Origin: JAGDZR01 sp049115695
GTDB lineage: Bacteria; Bacteroidota; Bacteroidia; Cytophagales; Cyclobacteriaceae
Length of the DNA: 64,000 nucleotides
Assembly (NCBI GenBank): GCA_049115695.1
Contig: JAGDZR010000004.1
Location: 62,001-126,000 of the forward strand
Direction of reading: 5' to 3'
Numbering within the stretch: position 1 is the stretch's first letter; each line of letters begins with the position of its first letter. A program made the position numbers and the translations under genes. The notes beneath the pieces were generated by a model that did not search any database, had not been told where the DNA came from, and saw only the letters and a program-made list of their open reading frames with translations. Below, piece after piece: positions 8,415 through 18,321 of the stretch.

Positions 8415-10901
8415 ATGTCCACTTCAATTAAGCTAATATGTCTACTCCTTACCGGGCTTCAATTTGGATGTTACGATAAAAGCATTTCAAATGATCAGTC
8501 GTCATCTGTGTTGGAATATGATCAACCCGCAGATAAATGGACAGATGCTCTTCCCATCGGAAATGGCAGCTTCGGAGCAATGATTTATGGTCGCACTGAT
8601 CACGAGATCATTAAGTTGAACCATGATACCTTTTGGAGAGGGGGCCCATCCAACTGGAACAATCCCAATTCCGCAGAGTATTTTCCTCTGGTTAAAGAAG
8701 CATTGGCAGCCAATAACCATGATCTGGCAGATAGCCTGGTGAGGCATATGCATGGCAAACAAACAGAACCCTACCAACCGCTAGCGGATCTGCATCTGAA
8801 TTTTCAGACTGATGAGGACTCCCATACATCCCAATACAGTCGCCAATTGGATATTTCTAAAGCGGTCTACACACAGCAACATACTCAAAGCAACTCGCAA
8901 CATTGGCGTAGAGCATTTGCAAGTTATCCAGATGATATTATTGTGATAGAGCTCAAATCAACTAATAACGGAGTAAACTTTGAGACCTATTTCTCAAGCA
9001 TAGTTCTCAATCGAAAGTGGCATGAAGAGGATCTGCTTAAAATCCGATGCAAAGCATGGAATGATTCATCATGGAACCGAGAAGGTATGGAAGCAGAGGT
9101 ATGGCTAAAAGTCATCCCAGATGGAGGGGAAAAATATCATACCGACACGAGTATCGTTGTGACAGGAGCTGATAAGGTTACCTTACTCCTTAGTTGCGGC
9201 ACTAGTTTCAACGGGAGATTTAAATCTCCAGGTTATGAGGGAAAAGATCCAGCCAAATTAGCGAAAAACAAGATGGAGACTGCCTTGGACTACTCGGTTG
9301 AAGAACTCCTAAAAAGGCACCATCAGGACTATACTGAATTATACGATCGAGTTAAGCTGACTATAGGAAAAGTGCCCCAACAAGACATAGCTCAAACAGA
9401 TCAAAGGATTGAAAACTTCCATCAAAATCAAGACCCAAAGCTGATAGAGCTGCTCTTCAACTATGGCAGATATCTACTGTTGTCCAGCTCTCGACCAGGC
9501 AGTCAACCAGCTCATCTTCAGGGAATATGGTCTAAATACATCTACCCACCATGGCGATCTAATTACACCATCAACATCAACACCGAGATGAACTATTGGC
9601 CAGCACACATTACCAACCTGGCGGAGACGGCTGATCCTTTACATAAGCTGATCAAAGACATGGCTGTGAATGGCACGAAAACCGCAAGCATCAACTACAA
9701 TCTGGACGGTTGGGTTGCACATCACAATACAGATCTTTGGGCGCATACTGGTCCTGTCGATGGAGACCCCATGTGGACCAATTGGACCATGGGTGGACTG
9801 TGGCTGATGACTCACATTTACGAACATTATCAGTTTACAGGCGATTCTGCATTTCTGGCATCCTACATTCCCGAGTTTACAGGTGCGTCCAGATTTGCAA
9901 TGGGTTTGTTAGAACGAAGTGAGGGTGGTTATCTAGAAACTGCTCTCGGCACTTCTCCTGAAAACCAGTTTTACAGTGAAACAGGTAAAGTAGTTAGTCT
10001 CACAAAAGGTGTAGCCATGGATCTGTCACTCACTCACCAGGTACTGTCACAAACAAAATCTGCACTACGCATTACCAATTCACATTTTGATCTTGTAGAA
10101 AAAATTGAAGAGGTGCTTGCACAATTGAGACCATTAAAAATAGATGCAGAAGGAATCCTTCAGGAATGGGATCAACCCTATCGGGAAAAAGATCCACATC
10201 ACAGACACATCTCTCATCTGATCGGAGTTCATCCAGGCAATCAGATCAATCCATGGGACACACCTCAGTTATTTGAAAGTGCTAAAAATTCCTTACTAAA
10301 AAGAGGAGATGAGGCTACTGGCTGGTCTATGGGATGGAAAATCAATCAGTGGGCCCGTATGCTTGATGGAGATCATGCCTATAAAATCCTACACAATCTC
10401 CTCAAAACAGCTGATCCCGATTCAGTAGACTGGGAAAGGCCTGGCCTATATGGTAATATGTTTGATGCGCATCCTCCCTTCCAGATTGATGGGAATTTTG
10501 GCGCTACAGCCGGAATCGCCGAGATGTTGGTCCAGTCACATGCCGGAGCTGTACATTTGCTACCAGCACTTCCGGGACGATGGGCAAATGGATCAGTAAG
10601 AGGACTTAAAACACGGGGAGGTTTTGAAGTCAGCTTGACCTGGGAGAATGGTAACCTGAACGGTGGTGCCATTACATCAAATTTGGGAGGCATTTGCCGC
10701 ATACGATCCGAATGGCCCCTTGAATCAAAAGCGCTCAAAACTGCTAATGGAAAGTGTCCAAATACTTTTTTGCTATCAAATCCACTCACCCAACCTATCC
10801 AGAACAATGACATCCAACTGGCATGCCCCTCGATAAAAACCTATTATTTGTATGACCTAAACACCCAAGCTGGTAAAACATATGCATTTAAATCTCTGTA
10901 A
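8415..10901 (+). CDS. Glycoside hydrolase family 95 (alpha-L-fucosidase type), lipoprotein
   Basis: 828 residues with a short signal and lipobox (LQFGC). The N-terminal beta-sandwich opens with the family hallmark PIGNGSFGAMIYG and a long TFWRGGP stretch. The (alpha/alpha)6 barrel carries the active-site blocks NINTEMNYWPA, SPENQF (Glu516, the likely general acid) and QIDGNFG (Asp692, the likely base region). GH95 enzymes are inverting alpha-1,2-L-fucosidases, with some alpha-L-galactosidases. In dicot xyloglucan, fucose is alpha-1,2-linked to galactose, so this enzyme would have to act before the GH2 beta-galactosidase. The gene is in the same direction as GH3 (143 bp before it) and the HTCS gene (39 bp after it). 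Confidence 0.92.
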   Translation: MSTSIKLICLLLTGLQFGCYDKSISNDQSSSVLEYDQPADKWTDALPIGNGSFGAMIYGRTDHEIIKLNHDTFWRGGPSNWNNPNSAEYFPLVKEALAANNHDLADSLVRHMHGKQTEPYQPLADLHLNFQTDEDSHTSQYSRQLDISKAVYTQQHTQSNSQHWRRAFASYPDDIIVIELKSTNNGVNFETYFSSIVLNRKWHEEDLLKIRCKAWNDSSWNREGMEAEVWLKVIPDGGEKYHTDTSIVVTGADKVTLLLSCGTSFNGRFKSPGYEGKDPAKLAKNKMETALDYSVEELLKRHHQDYTELYDRVKLTIGKVPQQDIAQTDQRIENFHQNQDPKLIELLFNYGRYLLLSSSRPGSQPAHLQGIWSKYIYPPWRSNYTININTEMNYWPAHITNLAETADPLHKLIKDMAVNGTKTASINYNLDGWVAHHNTDLWAHTGPVDGDPMWTNWTMGGLWLMTHIYEHYQFTGDSAFLASYIPEFTGASRFAMGLLERSEGGYLETALGTSPENQFYSETGKVVSLTKGVAMDLSLTHQVLSQTKSALRITNSHFDLVEKIEEVLAQLRPLKIDAEGILQEWDQPYREKDPHHRHISHLIGVHPGNQINPWDTPQLFESAKNSLLKRGDEATGWSMGWKINQWARMLDGDHAYKILHNLLKTADPDSVDWERPGLYGNMFDAHPPFQIDGNFGATAGIAEMLVQSHAGAVHLLPALPGRWANGSVRGLKTRGGFEVSLTWENGNLNGGAITSNLGGICRIRSEWPLESKALKTANGKCPNTFLLSNPLTQPIQNNDIQLACPSIKTYYLYDLNTQAGKTYAFKSL

Positions 10902-10940
10902 AATGATTACTAAATATGGTGCATTTGAGGATATTTGATC

Positions 10941-13900
10941 ATGCGGCAGTTGATTGCATATCTCTGTTTACTTTTTGGCCTGCTTGGTGCTACTCATCTA
11001 TGGGCACAGACTGCTAAAATCAGTTTTCACCACATTTCCACGGAATCAGGGTTATCTCATAATCAGGTTAATTCTTTCTATGAAGATCAATATGGATTTG
11101 TTTGGATTGGTACTCTTTCCGGACTAAATCGATATGACGGTTACACTTTCGAGAAATTCTATCACCAGGATAATCAACCGAACTCCCTGGCCAGTAATAC
11201 GATCTTTTGGATCAATGAGGGACCTAACCAGCAAATTTGGTTCAATACCGCCAATGGCCTATCCATCTATGATCCAGGTCTGGAACAATTTATTGCTACC
11301 TCTAGTTGGTTGGAACGTCTTCAGATTCAAGGAAATCAGCTTAATAAAATCATCGTCGACCGTTTGCATCAAACCTGGTTTATAGACGAAAATCATGGGT
11401 TGATCATGACAGATCAAACTAATACCTATCGAATCAACTCCTCTGACACGGCCTTGATAAAAATCGGATCTAACCTAATTTCAGATGTAAGTGAAGATGA
11501 TCAGGGGAACTTGTGGGTGCTTCACCGAGCAGGTCTGATCGAAGTAATTGATCCATTCATCAAAATGATCCGACGCAAGTTTGATCTCTCGAAAGTAAAA
11601 CCAGACATGAGCTTCTCTACGCTTTTTATTGATTCTGACCAGGATATCTGGGCCGTAGCAGATGAGGAACCTTACGGCTTGTATTACCTTAACACCAGCA
11701 ATGGCAAGACCCGGTATTTTGATGCAACCACAATCAAAAGCAGTATTGTCCGACAGGTTTTAGAAGATGGAGATAGACAGATCTGGGTAGGAACTGATCA
11801 TGGAGGTATTACGCTAATAGACAAATCAACATGGAATATTACATCCGTCTCCTATGAACCCAATAATCCAAGGAGCCTCAACCACAACAGCATTACGACC
11901 ATCTATAGGTCTAAAAGTGGGCTGATTTGGGTAGGCAAAAACAAAAATGGAATAAGCCTCTACAATGAACGAGTTGGGAGTTTCGACCATTTCAAATATG
12001 ATAGTGACGATCCGGCTTTTAACGATATCTCCTCAATTGTAGAAGATGCAGATGGTAATTTATTGCTAGGAACCAATGGTAGAGGAGTGCTCAAATTTGA
12101 CATCATTGATCAACACATTCGACCAGCTGGAATTGACCTTTCCGACGAAAGTAAATTGGGTTCTAATGTAGTGGTAGACATGTGCTATACTCAGGACAAC
12201 ATGCTTTGGATTGGCACATACCTTGAAGGACTTTATCGATTTCGCGACCAGAAAATTCAGAATTTCACCACAAATCCAAATGAAAATTCAGTTTCCGACA
12301 ATAATATCTGGAGAATATATGAAGACTCACAACACAACATTTGGCTTGGAACGCTTCAGAGAGGATTAGATAAATATAATACCCAAACACATCAATTCAC
12401 CAACTATCATCAACCGGAACACCTCAGCGTCAATTATGTTACAGACATTGTGGAAGATCACAATGGCCACATTTGGATAGCAACAGGTGTTGGGTTGACA
12501 CGGCATGACCCTTCCCAACAATCGTTTAAACATTATCTGGCTTCTGATAACCTGTCCTCCTCTCTGAGCAATAACAGTGTAATTGCCCTTCTTGTGGATG
12601 CTGATAATCAACTTTGGGTAGGGACACTGGATGGCCTCAATCTCTATCAACCAGCAACTGACGATTTTAAAGTATTTAGAGATTCAGATGGGCTTGCCTC
12701 AAGTCTGATCATGAGCATGGTCGATGACGACCAGGGGAATCTTTGGATCAGTACTTCAAAAGGTATTTCCAGGGTCAAGGTCGAGAATGCCCAACTATCT
12801 CTGCTCACTTTTGATCAGTCTGATGGTTTGCAAAGCGAAACTTTTATTCAAAATGCCACTATCAGAACACGCAATGGAAAGTTGGTTTTCGGCGGGCAAA
12901 ATGGATTTAACTATTTCGATCCAAATGAAATTCAATCAACAGATATCCCTCCCAAACTCGTCCTTTCTTCTTTTTCTGTTAACAATCAGCGCATTGAACC
13001 AAATACTCCAATCAACAACAATATCATCCTTCATAAATCTATTACTGAGACTGATCGAGTTACGCTAAATCACGATCAAAACTCCTTCACTTTTGAATTT
13101 GCAGCACTCACATTTGATCAGGCTGATAAAAATAAATATGAATATCAGTTGGAGGGTTTTAATGAAAACTGGATCCCTACACCTGTGCGTAGAGCCAACT
13201 ATACCAACCTTGATTATGGAGAATACACTTTCCGAGTTCGAGCTGCAAACAAATACAACACCTGGAACAACGAAGATGTCTCTGTTCAAATACTGATACA
13301 CCCTCCCTGGTGGAGGTCCAAATGGGCTTATGCCACCTATATCTTCTTCATTATTGGGGGCCTGTTTTTAATAAGGGAATTGATCATTATTAGAGAGCGA
13401 GAAAAAGCAAAGATTGAGAATGATAAACTGGACGCGAAACGGCGACACGAACTAGATCTCCTTAAGATCAAGTTTTTCACCAATGTCAGCCACGAGTTCA
13501 GAACACCCCTTTCGCTGATCATCTCTCCTATCGAATATCTGATAGAAACAGATAGTCCGGGTAAAAAAACAGATTTTCTGATTATTCAACGAAATGCCAA
13601 AAGACTACTGAGACTCGTCAATCAGTTGCTTGACTTCCGAAAAATGGAGGTTCAACAACATAAACTTTCAGCATCGGTCGGAGATTTGATTAAGTTTATC
13701 AAGGATGTGATGGAGTCATTCATGGATCTCTCAAAGGAGACCAATGTGGAATTGAGCTTTGAATCAGAGCTTACTCAGTTTTACACCTCCTTTGATAAGG
13801 ACAAAATGGATAAAATCCTGTTTAACCTAATCTCAAATGCCTTTAAATTCACTCCTGCAGATGGAAAAATCGCTATTGATCTGGAAAAATCACCTAATAC

Positions 13901-14960
13901 CGGGGTAACAATATCTGTAACGGATACGGGTATCGGTATATCTCAAAAAGAACAAGATCGCATTTTCGAAAGGTTTATTCAGGCCGACAACATGGATCAC
14001 ATGATCAATAACGGAACTGGAATTGGACTTTCCATTACGAAAGAATTTATTGAATTGCATGGAGGAAAAATCGAACTGGAAAGTGAGCCGAATCAAGGCA
14101 CCAACTTCTCCATACACTTTCCATTTGAGCAAATAGATAACACCCAAGACACCAACCCTATCCTGGATCAAGCATCTAACTTTCTACCTGATCTTATCGA
14201 TAGCAACAAGCAAACCATCATGCTGGTCGAGGACAATTCGGATTTTAGGTTTTACTTAAAAGACAATCTAAAAACCTACTACAATGTGTTGGAAGCTCAA
14301 AATGGCAAACAAGCCTGGAAGCAGATTTGTGATCATCATCCCGACATCATCATTTCTGATATTATGATGCCCATCATGAATGGATTAGATCTTTGCAGAA
14401 AGGTAAAATCAGACCCCAGAACTGCTGATATTCCTTTGGTTCTGTTGACTGCTCAGCAATCGGATGAACATCGACTGGAAGGTCTTGAAGCTGGAGCGCT
14501 GGACTTCATAACCAAACCATTTAACTTCCGAATACTGGTAAGTTCGATTAATAGTGCCCTTAAATTTCATGATCAAATCCTGGATACAGAGCGAAAAAAG
14601 TCTATTGCCCCTAAAGAGGTACAAGTCATTTCGCAAGATGAGGTTTTTTTGCAAAAAGCCATTGATCTCATCGAACAGCATATGTCCAACTCAGAGTTCA
14701 GCGTAGAAAGATTGGGACATGAGCTTGGCTACAGCCGAGGGCACTTATACCAAAAAATGCTACAGATTACCGGACAAACACCAATTGATTTTATTCGTAA
14801 CATGAGAATGAAGCGGGCAAAGGAACTACTCGAAAAAAGTCAAATGAATGTAGCACAGGTAGCCTATGAAGTGGGTTATAATAATCCAAAGCTGTTTAGT
14901 CGCTACTTCAAGAGTTTCTACAAAGTATATCCTTCTGAGTTAATCAATAAAGCGGGTTGA
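10941..14960 (+). CDS. Hybrid two-component system sensor/regulator (HTCS) of the xyloglucan-type locus
   Basis: About 1,339 residues. A signal peptide (ends LWAQ) leads into a periplasmic sensor of repeated two-component propeller blades (repeats of the type GFVWIGTLSGLNRYDG, IWVGTDHGG, LWVGTLDGLN) and a Y_Y_Y domain (about 710-785). One membrane helix lies near 795-815. The cytoplasmic part has a HisKA domain with the phospho-accepting His851 in HEFRTP, an HATPase domain (GTGIGLSI), a receiver with Asp1140 in SDIMMP, and an AraC-type DNA-binding domain (about 1235-1335). HTCS proteins sense oligosaccharides of one glycan and switch on the adjacent SusCD operon, which starts 188 bp downstream. 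The ATG at 10941 is used; a TTG two codons upstream is less likely. Confidence 0.95.
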   Translation: MRQLIAYLCLLFGLLGATHLWAQTAKISFHHISTESGLSHNQVNSFYEDQYGFVWIGTLSGLNRYDGYTFEKFYHQDNQPNSLASNTIFWINEGPNQQIWFNTANGLSIYDPGLEQFIATSSWLERLQIQGNQLNKIIVDRLHQTWFIDENHGLIMTDQTNTYRINSSDTALIKIGSNLISDVSEDDQGNLWVLHRAGLIEVIDPFIKMIRRKFDLSKVKPDMSFSTLFIDSDQDIWAVADEEPYGLYYLNTSNGKTRYFDATTIKSSIVRQVLEDGDRQIWVGTDHGGITLIDKSTWNITSVSYEPNNPRSLNHNSITTIYRSKSGLIWVGKNKNGISLYNERVGSFDHFKYDSDDPAFNDISSIVEDADGNLLLGTNGRGVLKFDIIDQHIRPAGIDLSDESKLGSNVVVDMCYTQDNMLWIGTYLEGLYRFRDQKIQNFTTNPNENSVSDNNIWRIYEDSQHNIWLGTLQRGLDKYNTQTHQFTNYHQPEHLSVNYVTDIVEDHNGHIWIATGVGLTRHDPSQQSFKHYLASDNLSSSLSNNSVIALLVDADNQLWVGTLDGLNLYQPATDDFKVFRDSDGLASSLIMSMVDDDQGNLWISTSKGISRVKVENAQLSLLTFDQSDGLQSETFIQNATIRTRNGKLVFGGQNGFNYFDPNEIQSTDIPPKLVLSSFSVNNQRIEPNTPINNNIILHKSITETDRVTLNHDQNSFTFEFAALTFDQADKNKYEYQLEGFNENWIPTPVRRANYTNLDYGEYTFRVRAANKYNTWNNEDVSVQILIHPPWWRSKWAYATYIFFIIGGLFLIRELIIIREREKAKIENDKLDAKRRHELDLLKIKFFTNVSHEFRTPLSLIISPIEYLIETDSPGKKTDFLIIQRNAKRLLRLVNQLLDFRKMEVQQHKLSASVGDLIKFIKDVMESFMDLSKETNVELSFESELTQFYTSFDKDKMDKILFNLISNAFKFTPADGKIAIDLEKSPNTGVTISVTDTGIGISQKEQDRIFERFIQADNMDHMINNGTGIGLSITKEFIELHGGKIELESEPNQGTNFSIHFPFEQIDNTQDTNPILDQASNFLPDLIDSNKQTIMLVEDNSDFRFYLKDNLKTYYNVLEAQNGKQAWKQICDHHPDIIISDIMMPIMNGLDLCRKVKSDPRTADIPLVLLTAQQSDEHRLEGLEAGALDFITKPFNFRILVSSINSALKFHDQILDTERKKSIAPKEVQVISQDEVFLQKAIDLIEQHMSNSEFSVERLGHELGYSRGHLYQKMLQITGQTPIDFIRNMRMKRAKELLEKSQMNVAQVAYEVGYNNPKLFSRYFKSFYKVYPSELINKAG

Positions 14961-15148
14961 TACGCTCTTTGAAAAACGCTCTAAATCTTACAAAACCTCC
15001 TCTTTTGAACATTTTTAGGACGTATCTAACATTTATGTACCCTATCCAGCACAAATCATAACCCGATTACAGAGGCCTCTTCTCTAGCATTGTCAAAGTG
15101 ATTTTCCTGACCTCAGGCAATCGCCAGGCATCTAAACTATTATAGAAC

Positions 15149-18100
15149 ATGAAGAAGCATTACCTGGATCGAATAGGGTTCAAGCGTCCATTCTTTTTGA
15201 CCCTGCTACTCATACTGATCTGTTCCTTTTCCACATTCGCACAAAACATAACTGGAAAAGTCGTTTTCATTGACGGGAACGAATCCATTCCTGGTGCTAC
15301 GATTCTACTTAAAGACACGAATCGAGGTGCCATTTCTGACATTGATGGAAACTTTTCTATCGATGTATATGGAGTGGAAAATCCAGTCCTGGTGATTTCA
15401 TTCGTTGGTTTTATTACTCAGGAAGTTTCTGTAAATAATCGCTCCTACATTGAGGTGGCACTTGAGGCCGATGTTCAAGCCCTTGAAGAAGTGGTTGTCA
15501 TAGGTTACGGAACACAGCAGAAAAAAGTAGTCACTGCAGCCACAGCACAAGTAAAGGGTGATCAACTAGTCAAGAGAAACACTACCAGGGCACTACAAGC
15601 CCTTCAGGGTCAGGCTGCCGGTGTTAACATTAGATCATCTTCGGGTCAACCAGGTGAAGGTTTGCGTGTAAACATAAGGGGACTTGGCACAACAGGTAAT
15701 GCCGGACCTCTTTACATTGTAGATGGAGTAGCTACCGGAGATATTAGCTATCTCAACAACTCAGATATCGTCTCAATTGATGTCCTTAAAGATGCAGCAT
15801 CAGCAGCCATCTATGGATCCAGAGCAGCAAATGGTGTAATACTGGTGACCACTAAAAAAGGAAAAAGTGGTAAAACTCAGGTTTCATTCGACTCATACTA
15901 CGGCATTCAAAACAGCCCCAAAGAATTAAAGATGCTCGATAGCAAAGAATATGCTATTATCATGAATGAGCAGCATCTCAATTCAGGAGGAACTGTTGCC
16001 GGACTACCCTTCGACCTGTCCAATTTACCAGCTTACACATCATCTGGTGCCGCAAATACAGATTGGCTTTCGGAGATGTTTTCACCAAATGCTGTTATGC
16101 AGAACTATGCAGCTGGCATTACTGGAGGAAACGACAATACAACTTTTTCAATGTCATTTTCTTATACTGATCAAGAAGGAATTGTAGGGGGCAAGGAGCA
16201 ATCATATTATGAACGATACAATGCCAGGCTAACACTTGAAAATAAACTGTTTGATGACAAATTGGTCATTGGAAATAATGCCACATTTAGCTATTCCAAT
16301 AAAAATGGCATCCGAGTCGGCAACCAATACGACAACAGTCTAAGAGGAGCCTTTAATACCAGCCCACTCCTCCCCATAAATAATGATTACGGGCGATATT
16401 TCAATACTGCTGACACCATTACGGATCAAAACGGTGCTACTTATTGGAACAACACTGAAAGTAGTCCATATGCCAATATGTTGCTTAATAATCAGAATAA
16501 GCAAAACAATCAAAAACTATTTGGTAATGTCTATGCCGATTTTTCGCCCATTGACAACCTGAAGTTTCATTCGTCTTTTGGATATGACCTTTTCAACGGT
16601 GAGTATAGATCCTACTCTCCTATTTATCAGCTTTCAGTTTATGCCATACGTGCCAAGTCAAGTGCCAACCAAAGCATGAATCGAGGAAGCGCAATCCAAT
16701 ATGACAATTGGGCTGAGTATAATCTGCTTCAAAACGACAATCAGTTCAATATCATGCTCGGGATGTCTAGTAGAATCTTCAAAGGTTCTTACATCTCTGG
16801 TGCCAACGCGGATGTAATATTCCCTGAGTTCAATAAGGCATATCTCTCTAACACCACCAATCAGGAAATCAATTTAATATCCCTTAGTGGCGCCCCATTT
16901 GACGAAGAAAAAATCCTTTCATTTTTCTCCAGAATTCAGTATTTCATTAAAGATAAATACCTGTTCAACGCTACTGTGAGGGCTGACGGATCTTCCCGAT
17001 TCGCTGAGGGCAATCGCTGGGGATTCTTCCCTTCTCTGTCAGGAGGATGGGTATTATCAGACGAACAATTTTTACAAGGTATTTCATGGATTGATTTCTT
17101 AAAGCTAAGAGCTAGTTGGGGGCAAAACGGCAACCAAAACATTCCCGCTTTTCAGTACTTGGCACCTATTTCCTTTAGTAATGCGACCTACGCTTTTGGG
17201 TCCGAAGAGGGTGTAAATACACCAGGTGCTTATCCCAGTCGCTTGGCTTTTGAAGCGCTTCAATGGGAAACTTCTGAGCAAATCAATGTAGGAATAGATA
17301 CCAGATTTATAGGTGGAAGTGTGCTTGTGACACTGGATTTTTACAAGAAATCTACCAAAGACTGGCTAATTACAGCTCCAGTACTGGCAACAGCAGGTGC
17401 AAATCCTCCTGTAATCAACGGAGGGCTTATTGAAAATTCGGGTATAGAACTAGAACTCTCCTACTCAGCATACAAAGGGGATCTAAGCTACAAAATCAAC
17501 GCCAATGGAAGCGTCAATAAGAATTTGGTAAAAGAAGTACCAACCGAAGACGGAATTATCCATGGTGCGAGCAATACACTTTATGCCAACTCCTCAGAGT
17601 TCTATCGAGCACAATCGGGCTTTCCAATTGGTTATTTCTGGGGCATGGAAACAGATGGACTCTTTCAAAACTCTGCAGATGTAGATGCACATACTACTTC
17701 AGATGGTCAGTTGATACAACCAAACGCAAAACCTGGTGATGTCAAATTTATTGATCAAAATGATGACGGTGCGCTCAATGACCTGGACAAGGTTCAATTG
17801 GGAAATCCAAACCCAATTGCCTCCATTGGTCTCAATTTTTCCGCAGATTTTCGTGGTTTTGACTTTTCTATCAACACCTATGGTGCATTTGGTCACCAAA
17901 TTGTCCAATCATACAGGGATCATTCCAATAAGTTCGCCAACTATACAACCGCTATTCTTGATAGGTGGTCTGGAGAAGGTACCTCTGAGCGAATTCCAAG
18001 AGTAACCAATAGCAACACCAATTATTATCATTTCTCCGATCTATTCATTGAAAACGGAAACTTTTTAAGGATTGCCAATCTCACACTCGGCTATGACCTA

Positions 18101-18310
18101 ACTGAAATAGTTCGGAACAAGAATATCAACCAGCTTAGATTTTATCTAGCGGTCAACAACCTGGCCACATTGACCAAATACAGTGGCATGGATCCGGATG
18201 TGGGATATGGTTTTGACAATGGCATTCAGGACAAATTTTCATCTGGCGTGGACCTTGGGTTCTATCCTAACCCCAGAAGCATCTTAATAGGTACATCATT
18301 CAAATTCTAA
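15149..18310 (+). CDS. SusC/RagA-family TonB-linked outer-membrane transporter
   Basis: 1,053 residues. Signal peptide ending in TFAQ, then a carboxypeptidase-regulatory-like domain (NITGKV...DIDGNFSIDV, about 30-110), the SusC linker motif LEEVVVIGYGTQ, a TonB plug (about 125-235, with ANGVILVTTKKG) and a 22-strand type beta-barrel ending in an aromatic residue (TSFKF). It would import glycan fragments across the outer membrane with TonB energy, capped by the SusD lipoprotein encoded 11 bp downstream. It is the first gene of the SusC-SusD-surface protein operon that follows the HTCS gene, the usual order when the sensor controls the pair. Substrate is inferred from the surrounding enzymes to be xyloglucan oligosaccharides. 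Confidence 0.95.
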   Translation: MKKHYLDRIGFKRPFFLTLLLILICSFSTFAQNITGKVVFIDGNESIPGATILLKDTNRGAISDIDGNFSIDVYGVENPVLVISFVGFITQEVSVNNRSYIEVALEADVQALEEVVVIGYGTQQKKVVTAATAQVKGDQLVKRNTTRALQALQGQAAGVNIRSSSGQPGEGLRVNIRGLGTTGNAGPLYIVDGVATGDISYLNNSDIVSIDVLKDAASAAIYGSRAANGVILVTTKKGKSGKTQVSFDSYYGIQNSPKELKMLDSKEYAIIMNEQHLNSGGTVAGLPFDLSNLPAYTSSGAANTDWLSEMFSPNAVMQNYAAGITGGNDNTTFSMSFSYTDQEGIVGGKEQSYYERYNARLTLENKLFDDKLVIGNNATFSYSNKNGIRVGNQYDNSLRGAFNTSPLLPINNDYGRYFNTADTITDQNGATYWNNTESSPYANMLLNNQNKQNNQKLFGNVYADFSPIDNLKFHSSFGYDLFNGEYRSYSPIYQLSVYAIRAKSSANQSMNRGSAIQYDNWAEYNLLQNDNQFNIMLGMSSRIFKGSYISGANADVIFPEFNKAYLSNTTNQEINLISLSGAPFDEEKILSFFSRIQYFIKDKYLFNATVRADGSSRFAEGNRWGFFPSLSGGWVLSDEQFLQGISWIDFLKLRASWGQNGNQNIPAFQYLAPISFSNATYAFGSEEGVNTPGAYPSRLAFEALQWETSEQINVGIDTRFIGGSVLVTLDFYKKSTKDWLITAPVLATAGANPPVINGGLIENSGIELELSYSAYKGDLSYKINANGSVNKNLVKEVPTEDGIIHGASNTLYANSSEFYRAQSGFPIGYFWGMETDGLFQNSADVDAHTTSDGQLIQPNAKPGDVKFIDQNDDGALNDLDKVQLGNPNPIASIGLNFSADFRGFDFSINTYGAFGHQIVQSYRDHSNKFANYTTAILDRWSGEGTSERIPRVTNSNTNYYHFSDLFIENGNFLRIANLTLGYDLTEIVRNKNINQLRFYLAVNNLATLTKYSGMDPDVGYGFDNGIQDKFSSGVDLGFYPNPRSILIGTSFKF

Positions 18311-18321
18311 TCTGTACAGCA

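Noticed and set aside
10379..10813. 144-codon open frame on the - strand inside the GH95 gene
   Set aside because: It is antisense to the conserved catalytic part of GH95 and its composition follows from the complementary codons.
15001..15148. Search for the ATTGTC-N9-GACAAT repeat before susC and before the other enzyme genes
   Set aside because: No further copy was found by eye in the promoter gaps, so the regulon was limited to the left end.
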